Shown here piece after piece: positions 17,535-26,438 of a DNA stretch of 64,000 bases. The position numbers and the translations under genes are program-made. The notes under the pieces were generated by a model. The model ran no database searches and was not told the origin of the DNA. It saw nothing but the letters and a program-made list of their open reading frames with translations. Where the stretch lies: positions 1-64,000 of the forward strand of contig CAZKBZ010000001.1 of the NCBI GenBank assembly GCA_964551175.1, given 5' to 3'. This DNA is from Desulfobulbus_C sp964551175. Lineage in GTDB: Bacteria; Desulfobacterota; Desulfobulbia; Desulfobulbales; Desulfobulbaceae. The stretch's first letter is position 1; the number at the start of each line of letters is the position of its first letter.

Positions 17535-17565
17535 AAAAAGGATCGGCATTTGCCGGTCCTTTTTT
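17535..17565 (+). terminator. Rho-independent terminator after ppaC
   Basis: AAGGATCGGC and GCCGGTCCTT arms with an ATTT loop, preceded by A residues and followed by seven T residues. Confidence 0.9.
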
Positions 17566-17616
17566 AATGGTAGTGATAGGGAAAAAGTGAAAAGTAAAGA
17601 GGGAAGAGGAAAAGGG

Positions 17617-18702
17617 ATGCAAGATACTCTGGTAACAATAGGGCTTGGTGAACGCAGTTATCCCATTCATATCCGCCCGGATCTGCTGGCGGAGATTGGC
17701 AGGGATCTGCAGGAGAACAAGTTTGCCGGCCGCTATGGTGTAATCAGTGATGACCGTGTTTCCGGTCTGTATGGTGAGCCGTTGCTGGAGTCACTGATAA
17801 AGGCCGGTGTTCAGGCTGAGCTGATTACCTTCCCGTCGGGAGAAAAATCCAAGAACCTGCAGACCATTGCCACCCTTGCCAGTGAGCTCATCCAGCGTGG
17901 TTTTGATCGCAGCGACGGTCTTATCGCCCTTGGAGGAGGTGTGACCGGAGATATTACAGGGTTCCTGGCTTCAATCTACATGCGCGGCATCTCCTTTGTT
18001 CAGGTACCGACAACCCTGCTTGCCCAGGTGGACAGTTCAGTAGGCGGCAAGACCGGCGTAGATATTCCGGAAGGGAAAAATCTTGTCGGCACATTTTATC
18101 AGCCCAGGGCAGTCTATATTGACACGGACGTATTACACACTCTGCCCCGGGATGAACTGCGGAACGGACTGGCTGAAGCCATCAAGTACGGTGTTATTCA
18201 TGACAGTGAATTTTTTGCTTTCCTGGATTCCAGTCGTGACACAATTTTTGACCTGAACCAGGATGTGATTACCACCCTTATAGGACGCTGCTGCGAGATC
18301 AAGGCATGGGTGGTGGAGCGTGACGAGCGGGAAGGGGGCATGCGCAGGATACTAAATTATGGGCATACCATAGGTCATGCTGTAGAAGCTGCATCAAACT
18401 TTCGGATTATGCATGGCATGGCGGTTGGTATTGGTATGTGTGCAGCTGCCGATCTTGCTGTAAAAACAGGCTGCCTGTCCCGGCAGGATGCAGACAGGAT
18501 CCGGACAATGGTGCGGAATTATGGTCTCCCCGACTCTGTTCCTGCAGATCTTGACCGGGAAGCAATCAAAAGGTATCTGCTTGCAGATAAGAAAACAGTC
18601 AGCGGCCGGGTTTTTTATGTCCTGCCGGAAACCATAGGCAAGGTATTGATAACCGATCAGGTGAGCAGTGAGGATGTTGACTCTGTCCTGCGCAATGCTT
18701 AA
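17617..18702 (+). CDS. aroB: 3-dehydroquinate synthase
   Basis: 361 residues from ATG 17617, the usual AroB length. It converts DAHP to 3-dehydroquinate using NAD and a divalent metal, the second step of the shikimate pathway. Motifs: FPSGEKSKNLQTI, the NAD-binding ALGGGVTGDITGFLASIYMRGI, VPTTLLAQVDSSVGGKTGVD, AEAIKYGVI, and metal ligands in LNYGHTIGHAVE. An upstream GTG at 17587 would add a purine-encoded Lys/Glu/Gly run that looks like spacer sequence, so the ATG is preferred. Confidence 0.96.
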   Translation: MQDTLVTIGLGERSYPIHIRPDLLAEIGRDLQENKFAGRYGVISDDRVSGLYGEPLLESLIKAGVQAELITFPSGEKSKNLQTIATLASELIQRGFDRSDGLIALGGGVTGDITGFLASIYMRGISFVQVPTTLLAQVDSSVGGKTGVDIPEGKNLVGTFYQPRAVYIDTDVLHTLPRDELRNGLAEAIKYGVIHDSEFFAFLDSSRDTIFDLNQDVITTLIGRCCEIKAWVVERDEREGGMRRILNYGHTIGHAVEAASNFRIMHGMAVGIGMCAAADLAVKTGCLSRQDADRIRTMVRNYGLPDSVPADLDREAIKRYLLADKKTVSGRVFYVLPETIGKVLITDQVSSEDVDSVLRNA

Positions 18703-18764
18703 AATATATTTGCTTTTGTTCAGGAAGAAGTATTTACGAAAATAAGAATTTCAGAAATGATTCC

Positions 18765-19259
18765 ATGCCGATCTACGAATTTTTTTGCCAAGACTGTAAT
18801 ACGATCTTTAATTTTTTCTCCCGCAGTATCAATACTGATAAACGCCCGGATTGCCCGAAATGCGGTAGAAAAGAGCTGAGCAAACAGATGTCCACCTTTG
18901 CCACCATTGGCAGGGCCAGAGAAGAAGACGGTGATGATCCTCTGGACGGACTGGATGAATCGAAAATGGAGCAGGCCTTTGAAAGCCTGATGCGGGATGC
19001 TGAAGGGCTTAACGAGGATGATCCCCGCCAGATGGCTACCCTGATGCGAAAGTTTTCAGACAAGACCGGCATTTCCCTGGGTGAGCAGATGGAAGAGGCC
19101 CTGTCCCGGATGGAGGCAGGTGAAGACCCGGACCAGATAGAGCAGGAAATGGGTGACCTGTTGGATTCTGATGATGCCTTTTCCCTGGAAGGGATGAAGA
19201 AAAAAATCAGATCCGGTCCCAGGCCGCCGGCTCATGATGAAAAACTATACGAGTTATAA
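18765..19259 (+). CDS. FmdB-family zinc ribbon protein with acidic extension
   Basis: 164 residues. The first 45 form a zinc ribbon, with CQDC at 9-12 and CPKC at 30-33, preceded by MPIYEFFC, the typical FmdB-family N-terminus. The rest is acidic and helical with Met/Glu-rich segments, longer than the usual 70-110 residues. The family has been associated with regulation of formamidase or methylamine genes, but its biochemical role is generally unknown. Stand-alone between aroB and an intergenic inverted repeat. Confidence 0.8.
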   Translation: MPIYEFFCQDCNTIFNFFSRSINTDKRPDCPKCGRKELSKQMSTFATIGRAREEDGDDPLDGLDESKMEQAFESLMRDAEGLNEDDPRQMATLMRKFSDKTGISLGEQMEEALSRMEAGEDPDQIEQEMGDLLDSDDAFSLEGMKKKIRSGPRPPAHDEKLYEL

Positions 19260-19340
19260 TTGCTAGTAATTATAGATTAACACCTGGCCTATTTCTGCCT
19301 TATAGGTGAGGCACTGGTTCTCATACCTTTGCATGTGCGT

Positions 19341-19411
19341 AGGAGCCCAGTCCCCTGGACGATTGACACAACTGATACCTCTCCATTTAGCACCCGGGGG
19401 ACTGGGCTCCT
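19341..19411. repeat. 15-bp perfect inverted repeat in a 280-bp spacer
   Basis: AGGAGCCCAGTCCCC at 19341-19355 is repeated in inverse at 19397-19411, with 41 bp between. It lies in the 19260-19538 spacer, where no credible gene is seen. No run of T follows, so it is not a typical terminator. It differs in sequence from the other two repeat families of the window. Confidence 0.65.
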
Positions 19412-19538
19412 GCAGCTTTACAACAAAAATCATATAGGTTTTCCTCGGTTTTCCTGCTGTCAGCCGAATTCTCTTTTGGTATCTTGATCGCTCTCCTGTA
19501 TAATCAGTCATCACAGGTAACTTTTTCCGGAGATAGTC

Positions 19539-20663
19539 ATGGGTGTTGACAATGTAATTTTACTGGAAGTACTTGAATGGTTTGATGAAAGCGGGCAGGA
19601 ACTGCTGCACCGGTTGCCTGAACACGGTTCAGGCGAGATAAAGTGGGGTGCTCAGCTGACAGTGCGGGAAAGCCAGGCAGCAGTCCTCTTTTACAAGGGC
19701 AGGGCAGGTGATGCGTTCGGTCCCGGCCGTCATACCCTGAAAACCGGCAATATCCCCCTGATCACCAAGATTCTCTCTGCACCGTGGGGATTGACCAGTC
19801 CCCTGCGGGCCGAAGTCTATTTTGTCAATCTCAAGGTTTTTCCCAACCTGAAATGGGGCACCCGTGATCCGGTGGCCTTCAGAGATTCGGAGCTTGGTCT
19901 TGTCCGGTTGCGGGCACATGGCGTCTTTAATATCCGGGTGGTCCAGCCGGTACTCTTCATCAACACCCTGGCCGGAACCATGGGCAAGTATACTACCGAA
20001 CAGATTGAAGAGTACCTGCGAAGGGTGATTGTTTCCCGGCTCAATGACCTTCTCGGTGAAACCTTGGACACTCTTTTTGATTTGCCCGGCAAGTTTGATG
20101 AACTGGCAACTGGTCTGAAAGAACGATTGGTTAAGGATTTCACCCGGTTCGGTCTTGCCCTGGATGAACTGTACATTACCTCCATTACCCCGCCGGAGGA
20201 TGTTCAGTCCGCCATAGATGACTCCAGTCGGCTCCGGGTAATCAGGGATATGGACAAGTTTGTCCGCATGAAGGCCGGTATGGCCATGGAAAAGGCCTCT
20301 GAAGCCGGTGGAGAAGCCGGTGCCGGGCTCGGCATGGGCATGGGCATGATGATGCCGGCCATGTTTGCCGGTTCCCCGGCAACCGGGCAGGCCCCGGCAA
20401 TGGGTGCAGCCGGTCAGGCACAGTGTATAGAGTGTGGGAATATGATCCCGTCTGATGCCCGGTTCTGCCCTTTCTGCGGCCACCAGCAGGTTGTCTTGAT
20501 GCAGTGTGCAAACTGTGGAAAAAATCTGACTCCGGGAAGCCGGTTCTGCCCCCGTTGCGGCCATCCGGCCAGTGAAAAACCCGGGGTTAAGGTTTGCGGG
20601 CACTGCAGGAGTGAAAATCTTCCTGAAGCAAAATTCTGCAATAACTGCGGACAGAAACTGTAA
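19539..20663 (+). CDS. SPFH/band-7-domain protein with C-terminal triple zinc ribbon
   Basis: 374 residues. Residues about 25-235 form an SPFH (stomatin/prohibitin) domain of the soluble kind (KTGNIPLITKILSAPWG, RAHGVFNIRVVQPVLF). A Gly/Met/Ala-rich hinge at 260-295 follows, then three zinc ribbons with CxxC pairs: CIEC and CPFC, CANC and CPRC, CGHC and CNNC. Proteins of this kind are often annotated as virion core-like/double zinc ribbon proteins; their role is not established. No membrane helix is seen. Next to another zinc-ribbon protein, probably in one operon. Confidence 0.8.
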   Translation: MGVDNVILLEVLEWFDESGQELLHRLPEHGSGEIKWGAQLTVRESQAAVLFYKGRAGDAFGPGRHTLKTGNIPLITKILSAPWGLTSPLRAEVYFVNLKVFPNLKWGTRDPVAFRDSELGLVRLRAHGVFNIRVVQPVLFINTLAGTMGKYTTEQIEEYLRRVIVSRLNDLLGETLDTLFDLPGKFDELATGLKERLVKDFTRFGLALDELYITSITPPEDVQSAIDDSSRLRVIRDMDKFVRMKAGMAMEKASEAGGEAGAGLGMGMGMMMPAMFAGSPATGQAPAMGAAGQAQCIECGNMIPSDARFCPFCGHQQVVLMQCANCGKNLTPGSRFCPRCGHPASEKPGVKVCGHCRSENLPEAKFCNNCGQKL

Positions 20664-20686
20664 TTACAGGCCGGATAATTTTTTTC

Positions 20687-21931
20687 ATGGAAATCCGGGT
20701 CGAACAGCCCTGTCCGCAATGCGGTGGCCTGATTACGCTGCAGGCCTCTGATCGCTTACTGAGCTGTCCCTGGTGCGGGGTAAAAAATTTTCTCCAGGCC
20801 AACGGGCCCTTTCGCTACGCACTTCCATGCAAGGTTGACAGTGATGAGCAGACCAGGCTGCTCCATGCACCCTATCTTCGTTTCAAGGGCAATATTTTTC
20901 AGGTTACGGAAGAAGGTCTCTCCTACAGGGTAATGGACACAACCCAGAGCGGGTTCCCCATGCCCGGTCTGCCCCCATCTCTTGGAGTTCGTCCCCAGGC
21001 CATGAAACTTGTCCGTCTCACTACCGACAGCCCGGGTAGGTTTCTGCGTTTGTCCAAAAAGGCAAAAGTGATTCTGGATAAGGCGGTTCAGAGCAGTAAC
21101 CGGTCCGCAAGGGGGAAAGAGGAGGTGTACCACCGGGCTTATATCGGTGAGGAAGTGAGCTTTATTTATCTTCCTCTACGCCGCAGCGATGACAACCTCT
21201 TTGATGCTGTTGTGGATCAGCCACTGGTTCCCCTTGAAAAATTATCCTCGTTTCCACTGAGAGGAGCACCTTTCAATCCCCGCTGGCAGGTCAACTTTCT
21301 TGCCACTCTCTGTCCCCGTTGCGGCTGGAGTCTGGACGGTGAAGGTGATTGCCTGGTGCTTACCTGCAGCAACTGTGATACGGCCTGGCAGCTGGGCCCG
21401 GCCGGCCTTGAGCGCATTTCCTGTAAAATTATACCAGGCGGGTCTGATACGTCCCTGTATCTTGGTTTCTGGAAGGTATCTGTACACCTGCCTTCCATGA
21501 ACATCTGGAGTTTTGCAGACTTTATGGAACGGACAAATCAACCGGTCGTTATTCACAGGGATTGGCATGAGCGGGTAATGCATTTCTGGATACCGGCCTT
21601 TAAGCTGCGACCCAAGATATTTCTGCGGGCAGGGCGTCAGGTCACCATCAGTCAGTGGCGTCTTGATGATGAGCAGGAGATGCATGTCCTGCCGGGCCTG
21701 TATCCGGTGACGCTGCCGTCTGCCGAGGCACGGCAGGCACTGAAAATTATTCTTGCGGCCTCTGCTGCCAGCCCGAAAAAAGTCTTTCCCTTCCTGTCTG
21801 CTGCCCGTGCTGAGAATGTTACCTCGACCCTGGTATTTCTGCCCTTTGTCGACCGAAATCATGACTGGGTCCAGCCCCGGACCGGGACAGTGATTGCCAA
21901 GACCATATTGCGCTTTGGCAGGAGTCTTTGA
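20687..21931 (+). CDS. Zinc-ribbon protein of unknown function
   Basis: 414 residues. The N-terminal ribbon has CPQC (9-12) and CPWC (28-31); a second ribbon near 208-235 has CPRC and CSNC. The segments between and after are rich in beta strands with no recognised catalytic motif and no membrane helix. It starts 23 nt after the SPFH/zinc-ribbon gene and its stop overlaps the next start (TGATG). The two zinc-ribbon proteins may act together; function unknown. Confidence 0.72.
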   Translation: MEIRVEQPCPQCGGLITLQASDRLLSCPWCGVKNFLQANGPFRYALPCKVDSDEQTRLLHAPYLRFKGNIFQVTEEGLSYRVMDTTQSGFPMPGLPPSLGVRPQAMKLVRLTTDSPGRFLRLSKKAKVILDKAVQSSNRSARGKEEVYHRAYIGEEVSFIYLPLRRSDDNLFDAVVDQPLVPLEKLSSFPLRGAPFNPRWQVNFLATLCPRCGWSLDGEGDCLVLTCSNCDTAWQLGPAGLERISCKIIPGGSDTSLYLGFWKVSVHLPSMNIWSFADFMERTNQPVVIHRDWHERVMHFWIPAFKLRPKIFLRAGRQVTISQWRLDDEQEMHVLPGLYPVTLPSAEARQALKIILAASAASPKKVFPFLSAARAENVTSTLVFLPFVDRNHDWVQPRTGTVIAKTILRFGRSL

Positions 21932-22536
21932 TGGAAAAGGAAAAAGGGAAAAGGGAAAAGGAAAGAGGAGTGACCGGTCAGACCGGTCATGATGTTCAGC
22001 AGAAAGTGGATGAACGGTTCATGCGCCAGGCCCTGGCTGAAGCACGACTGGCCCTGGACGCGGGTGAGTTCCCTGTGGGATGCGTACTGGTGCTGAAGGA
22101 CCAGGTGGTTGGACGTGGCCATCGCCGGAACAGTAGTGGTGCGCTGGCCAATGAAATTGATCATGCCGAACTGGTCACCCTGAAAAATTTGCTGACAGAG
22201 CAGCCCGGTATTGACTGCAGCCGAATCACTGCCTACTGTACCATGGAACCCTGCCTGATGTGTTATGCAACCATGCTGCTGTCCGGCATCCGCAGGTTTG
22301 TCTGGTCCTATGAAGATGTCATGGGTGGCGGAACTTCTCTTGATCTGCAGGATTTGCCTCCTCTGTATGCAGAGATGAACGTTGAACTGGTACCGGGTGT
22401 TCTGCGCAGTGAAAGCTTAAATCTATTTGGTTATTTTTTTGAAAACTTTTCCTACTGGCAGGACAGTCAACTTGCTGACTATACTCTTGAGCAATGGCAT
22501 GAGGACAGCAAAAAGGAAACAGGGAAGAGGGAATAA
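21931..22536 (+). CDS. Nucleoside/tRNA-adenosine deaminase-like zinc hydrolase
   Basis: About 201 residues if started at ATG 21931, which overlaps the preceding stop. The cytidine/deoxycytidylate deaminase fold is clear: HAELV (zinc His and catalytic Glu) and MEPCLMC (two zinc Cys). It resembles TadA-type and guanine-deaminase-type enzymes; the substrate is not certain. The first 15 codons are a purine tract (MEKEKGKREKERG) like those in spacers of this window, so the true start may be the ATG at 22021 (MRQALAEARLAL). The C-terminus also ends in a Lys/Glu-rich purine tract. Confidence 0.82.
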   Translation: MEKEKGKREKERGVTGQTGHDVQQKVDERFMRQALAEARLALDAGEFPVGCVLVLKDQVVGRGHRRNSSGALANEIDHAELVTLKNLLTEQPGIDCSRITAYCTMEPCLMCYATMLLSGIRRFVWSYEDVMGGGTSLDLQDLPPLYAEMNVELVPGVLRSESLNLFGYFFENFSYWQDSQLADYTLEQWHEDSKKETGKRE

Positions 22537-22573
22537 GTAACCCGGAACCCAGAATCCAGAACTCGGAACTAAA

Positions 22574-23599
22574 ATGACTACTGAACCGATGGCCCGCACC
22601 GTAGGTTTCAAGCCCGGTGAGCGCAACGTCTTTTTTCACCTGCTGACGGCCTGCAACCTGTCCTGCAGACACTGTTATATCAACCCTGCCCAGCATGGAA
22701 CAGCAACCCTGCCTTTGCAGACGGTACTGAAATGGTTAAAACTTTTTGCCAGACCGGAGCGGGAAACCAATCTGATTCTGCTTGGCGGAGAGCCCACCAT
22801 GCATCCGGATCTTGCCGCTGTTATCAGGGCGGCGAAATCCATGCGTTATGGTGTAACGGTTGACTCCAACGGATACCTGTTTCATGACCTTCTTGAGAAG
22901 GTGACTCCGAATGAATTGGATTTTTTAAGTTTCAGCCTGGACGGTCCGGATGCTGCAGTCAATGATCCCATCCGTGGAGAGAATGTCTTTTCCGTGTGCA
23001 CGGAAAACCTGGAAAAAGCAGTAGCCCGTGGTTTTCGCACCAGCCTGATCTACACGGTTTCCGCCCTGAATATAGATCATCTGCACCGTATGCCCGCTCT
23101 GCTTGCGGACCTGGGAGTACAGCGATTTTTTATCCAGGTCATCGGCCTGCGGGGCAAATCCGCTGCGTGCAAACCGGATAAGGGGAGCGAGTGGCAGGTA
23201 GATCCGCTGCACTGGCTGGATATAGTGCCGCAGGTGGCCCGTGATGCAGCCATGGCCGGCATCCATGTTACCTATCCCAAGGTTTTTCTTGAGCCGGATG
23301 ATGCATTTCAATGTGCAGGCCGGGTGGCTGAAAATTATTTTATTTTTCCCAATGGTCGGGTGTATCAGTGCCCGCTCTGTGAAGATTATCCCATTCACAG
23401 TTTTTCCATAGAGGATGACCGGCTTATCAGGCGGGAAGGTCTCAACGAAGATCGTTTTTTTACCCTGGATATCCCAGAGGGCTGTGTAATGAACAAACTG
23501 CTGCAGCCCGATAACATTGAATATCTGGAGGATTCCAGTCCCAAACACCGTATTTCCTGCTGCCTGCTCAAACAGGAAATGGAGCCTGTGGATTTGTAA
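22574..23599 (+). CDS. Radical SAM protein
   Basis: 341 residues. The [4Fe-4S] motif CNLSCRHCY lies near residues 28-36, followed by the GGEPTMH glycine-rich SAM site and VDSNGY. A C-terminal Cys-rich region (QCPLCEDYP, GCVMN, SCCLL) resembles a SPASM-like auxiliary cluster region. Such proteins often modify peptides or cofactors; no precursor peptide gene is visible next to it, so the substrate is unknown. Its stop codon (23597-23599) lies inside palindromic repeat copy C. Confidence 0.85.
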   Translation: MTTEPMARTVGFKPGERNVFFHLLTACNLSCRHCYINPAQHGTATLPLQTVLKWLKLFARPERETNLILLGGEPTMHPDLAAVIRAAKSMRYGVTVDSNGYLFHDLLEKVTPNELDFLSFSLDGPDAAVNDPIRGENVFSVCTENLEKAVARGFRTSLIYTVSALNIDHLHRMPALLADLGVQRFFIQVIGLRGKSAACKPDKGSEWQVDPLHWLDIVPQVARDAAMAGIHVTYPKVFLEPDDAFQCAGRVAENYFIFPNGRVYQCPLCEDYPIHSFSIEDDRLIRREGLNEDRFFTLDIPEGCVMNKLLQPDNIEYLEDSSPKHRISCCLLKQEMEPVDL

Positions 23600-23770
23600 G
23601 CAGTCACAGGGCGCACCTGCTGCGGGCGATCGTCAAGCCTTATGTAACACCAGTACACTGCGGCCTGCCGCTTGCCCACATCAGGCACACCCTGCAGGTA
23701 AGCGCAGACTCCGAGCGCTTACAAGTTTTGTATTTATTCAAGCTGATTTCATATCCCGTGAACAGTTACG
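23596..23770. repeat. Dispersed palindromic repeat, copy C
   Basis: The left arm starts GTAAGCAGTCACAGGGCG, overlapping the radical SAM stop codon. The right arm ends CGCTTAC at 23722, with about 20 bp inserted between the paired segments. The conserved tail runs to CCCGTGAACAGTTACG at 23770, only 10 bp before the next start codon. It pairs and aligns with copies A and B. Insertion here would have replaced the native 3' end of one gene and the leader of the next. Confidence 0.72.
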
Positions 23771-23780
23771 TGGACTGAGT

Positions 23781-24977
23781 ATGGTTAAAGATCTCCAGCA
23801 GATATATGCTCTTGCTCTTGAAGCCCATGAGCAGGGGGATTTCGATGGGGCTGTGGAACTCTATGATCAGGTTCTTGCCCGTTTCCCGGACGCGGACCTG
23901 GTGCTCTACAACCAGGGACTGGCCCTGTATCAGCTTGACCGTTTTGCAGAAGCGGCCACCGTCTTTGGCCGGGCCGCAGAGATTCGGGATGATGACGCAG
24001 ACACCTGGTTCAACCTTGGCCTGGCACTGAAACAGGATAATCATTTTCCTGAAGCCTGCCGGGCCTATGAACGGGCCCTGGAAATTGCACCTGATGATGC
24101 TGATATCCTGTTTAATCTTGCCAACTGCTGTCGCCAGGGAGGGCTTCCGGAGCAGGCGGCTGCATATTACAGGCAGCTGTTGACCGGAGAGCCTGAGCAT
24201 GTTTCCGGCCTGAACAATTTTGCCTATCTCTGCCACCTGCAGGGAGAATACGGAAGGGCTGAACAACTCTATTGCCGTCTCTTGAAGCTGCAGCCCGATC
24301 ATCCAGGAGCATTGCACATGCTTGCCGCCTTACAGGGTACGGCCGAGTCCACACCTGCAAAGGAGTATATTCGGGACCTGTTTGACCAGTACAGTGACAG
24401 CTTTGAGCAGAGCCTGCTGGAAAAGCTGGAGTATCGCGTACCGGAATTACTCTTTGACCTGTTGAACTGTCATTACACCGGTAGTCCAGGTTTTGAAAAC
24501 TGTGTTGACCTGGGCTGTGGCACCGGGCTTGCCGGGATGACCTTCCGTCCTCTCTGCAAACGGTTGTCCGGTGTCGACCTGTCAGGGAAGATGATTGCTG
24601 CAGCCGCCGAAAAAAAGGTATATGACACGCTAGAAACTGGAGATGTGGTTCAATGTCTGCATCAGGGAAAAGAACAGTATGATCTGTTTATAGCAGCAGA
24701 CATGGTGACCTACATGGCGGATCTTGAACCGTTGTTTCAGGCGCTTTCCGCCGGCAGTCTATCCGGCGCTCATTTCATCTTTTCCACGGAACATGGGGAG
24801 GGTCCCGGCTGGCAGGTACGGTTGACCGGACGTTTTGCACATCATCCGGACTATATTGCCGGAGTTGTCAGCAACAGTGGTGGGGAAATTGTCTGCATGC
24901 AGGAGGCCGACCTGCGCAGGGAAGGGGAGAGCTGGATCAGGGGAGACGTCTACCTGGTTACGTTCAACCCAAAATAA
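23781..24977 (+). CDS. TPR-repeat methyltransferase
   Basis: 398 residues from ATG 23781. Residues about 5-180 hold four to five tetratricopeptide repeats (for example DADTWFNLGLALKQDNHFPEACRAYERALEIAP). The C-terminal half is a class I methyltransferase with motif I VDLGCGTGLAG and GVDLSGKMI. The pair matches the family annotated as TPR-repeat methyltransferase (COG4976-like); the substrate is unknown. Longer upstream readings run through repeat copy C, so this start is preferred. Confidence 0.82.
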   Translation: MVKDLQQIYALALEAHEQGDFDGAVELYDQVLARFPDADLVLYNQGLALYQLDRFAEAATVFGRAAEIRDDDADTWFNLGLALKQDNHFPEACRAYERALEIAPDDADILFNLANCCRQGGLPEQAAAYYRQLLTGEPEHVSGLNNFAYLCHLQGEYGRAEQLYCRLLKLQPDHPGALHMLAALQGTAESTPAKEYIRDLFDQYSDSFEQSLLEKLEYRVPELLFDLLNCHYTGSPGFENCVDLGCGTGLAGMTFRPLCKRLSGVDLSGKMIAAAAEKKVYDTLETGDVVQCLHQGKEQYDLFIAADMVTYMADLEPLFQALSAGSLSGAHFIFSTEHGEGPGWQVRLTGRFAHHPDYIAGVVSNSGGEIVCMQEADLRREGESWIRGDVYLVTFNPK

Positions 24978-24995
24978 ATTTTTGTGACTTACCTC

Positions 24996-25721
24996 TCACC
25001 TGTTCTTTTTTCCTGAAAAAACTCTGCCGGCAATAATGCCGGCCTCGTACAAACCGAACAGGGGAAAAGAGAGCAGGACCGTTGCCGTGACATCGCCTGC
25101 TGTGAGCAGGAAAGAGAGAACGACAATGGCAATGTAAAAATAGGTGCGTTTGGCAGTAAAGTGATCCTGTTTAACAAGCCCGGTTGTCGAGGCCATGACC
25201 ATGAGAAAGGGGATCTCAAAGGCAATGGCAAAGGCAAGCACCAGTCTGGCGACAAAGGTGAGGTACAACCCTAACTTGGGCATTGGTTCCAGGTTTTCAC
25301 CTGCATAACTCATGAAAAAGGCAAGGGTTTTCGGCAGAACAATAAAAAAAGAGAACAGGCCGCCGGCAATAAAGAGTCCTGTTGCCCAGAAGATGATCCT
25401 GCGGGCAATCCGTTTTTCATTGTCCAGCAGCCCCGGAGAGATAAACATCCAGGTCTGGTAGAGCAGGTAGGGGGAACTGACCAGGATGCCGACCAGCAGG
25501 GCCAGTTTGATATAGGAGATAAAGGCCTCGGTCAGCTTGGTGTAGACCAGGGTTTTAAGGGTTGGGTCTGCCAGGAACAGAGGTCTGGTACAGAGTCCGG
25601 CTATAGGATCAATGAACAGGTAAGCCACCACTGTGCAGACTGCAATGGCCAGAAAGGAGCGAATCAGTCGTTTGCGCAGTTCTTCGTGGTGGGGGCGGAA
25701 ATGTTCAAACGCAGTGATCAT
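24996..25721 (-). CDS. tatC: Sec-independent translocase subunit TatC
   Basis: 241 residues, with the conserved cytosolic N-terminus HHEELRKRLIRSF and six predicted membrane helices; FISPGLLDNEKR and the F-x-FEIP segment (FAIAFEIPFLMVM) are TatC hallmarks. With TatB it recognises twin-arginine signals and exports folded cofactor proteins. Likely clients in this window are NapA, the NrfC-like protein and the Rieske protein. The start overlaps the tatB stop by 4 nt. Confidence 0.95.
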   Translation of the reverse strand: MITAFEHFRPHHEELRKRLIRSFLAIAVCTVVAYLFIDPIAGLCTRPLFLADPTLKTLVYTKLTEAFISYIKLALLVGILVSSPYLLYQTWMFISPGLLDNEKRIARRIIFWATGLFIAGGLFSFFIVLPKTLAFFMSYAGENLEPMPKLGLYLTFVARLVLAFAIAFEIPFLMVMASTTGLVKQDHFTAKRTYFYIAIVVLSFLLTAGDVTATVLLSFPLFGLYEAGIIAGRVFSGKKNR

Positions 25722-26233
25722 GCTGCAGCAGGGGGCGACGTATTGTTTGTGCTGCCATCGGCCTGGTTATCTGTTGATTCCGGTTCATCAGAGGCTGAAA
25801 CCCCATCATCATGATCAGCAGTATCACCAGCTGATTTTCCCTTTTTCCTCTTCCCTTCTTCCTCTTCCTGTATTTCCGGTTCCGACCGGGCATCTTTTTC
25901 CCAGGAACGTTCTGCAAGCGGTTCTACATCTATGATGGTTTCTTCGTCGATATCCTTGTCAGTTGTCGTTTCATCATCAGGGCTCCATATTTTGGCCTTG
26001 TTTTCAAGCAGATTGTCCGTAAGTTGACCGGCTGTTTTCCGCAGGTCTTCCTGGACCGAGCTGATTACCTTGGTCTCTTCGCTCAGGTTTTCCTTGACCT
26101 GGTTCATGGTCCTTTTCAGCTCGCCTATGCCCTTGGCAAGTGAACGGGCCAGTTCGGGCAGCTTATCCGGGCCGACCACGATAAGGGCCACGGCCAGGAT
26201 AACTATCATTTCAGGTAGACCAATGCCAAACAT
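25718..26233 (-). CDS. tatB: Twin-arginine translocase subunit TatB
   Basis: 171 residues. One N-terminal membrane helix (GLPEMIVILAVALIVVGPDKLPELARSL), with the Glu-Pro hinge typical of TatA/B, then an amphipathic helix and a long acidic tail rich in Asp/Glu/Ser. The length and the GIGLPE start favour TatB over TatA. A Lys/Gly-encoding purine stretch in the tail matches the purine tracts seen in spacers. It forms an operon with tatC. Confidence 0.88.
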   Translation of the reverse strand: MFGIGLPEMIVILAVALIVVGPDKLPELARSLAKGIGELKRTMNQVKENLSEETKVISSVQEDLRKTAGQLTDNLLENKAKIWSPDDETTTDKDIDEETIIDVEPLAERSWEKDARSEPEIQEEEEGKRKKGKSAGDTADHDDGVSASDEPESTDNQADGSTNNTSPPAAA

Positions 26234-26438
26234 GGGATAGGGAGGGGTAGAGGTTTATTGTTATTCAAGGCCTTTTGCTTGCAACCATGAGATGTGACAA
26301 TATACGGGAGGAGCAGAGAGGTGTCAAGCTGCAGCTGACAGAAGAGGCAATCGGCAGAAGGGAGTTTCAAGATACCCTCAAATCAAACGGCTGTTTTTCT
26401 CTGTTACCTGTTCTCTTTTCCTTTTCCCGGGATACTTG

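Noticed and set aside
19263..19514. Minus-strand 83-codon ORF in the spacer after the FmdB-type gene
   Set aside because: Composition does not look coding and it spans the inverted repeat.
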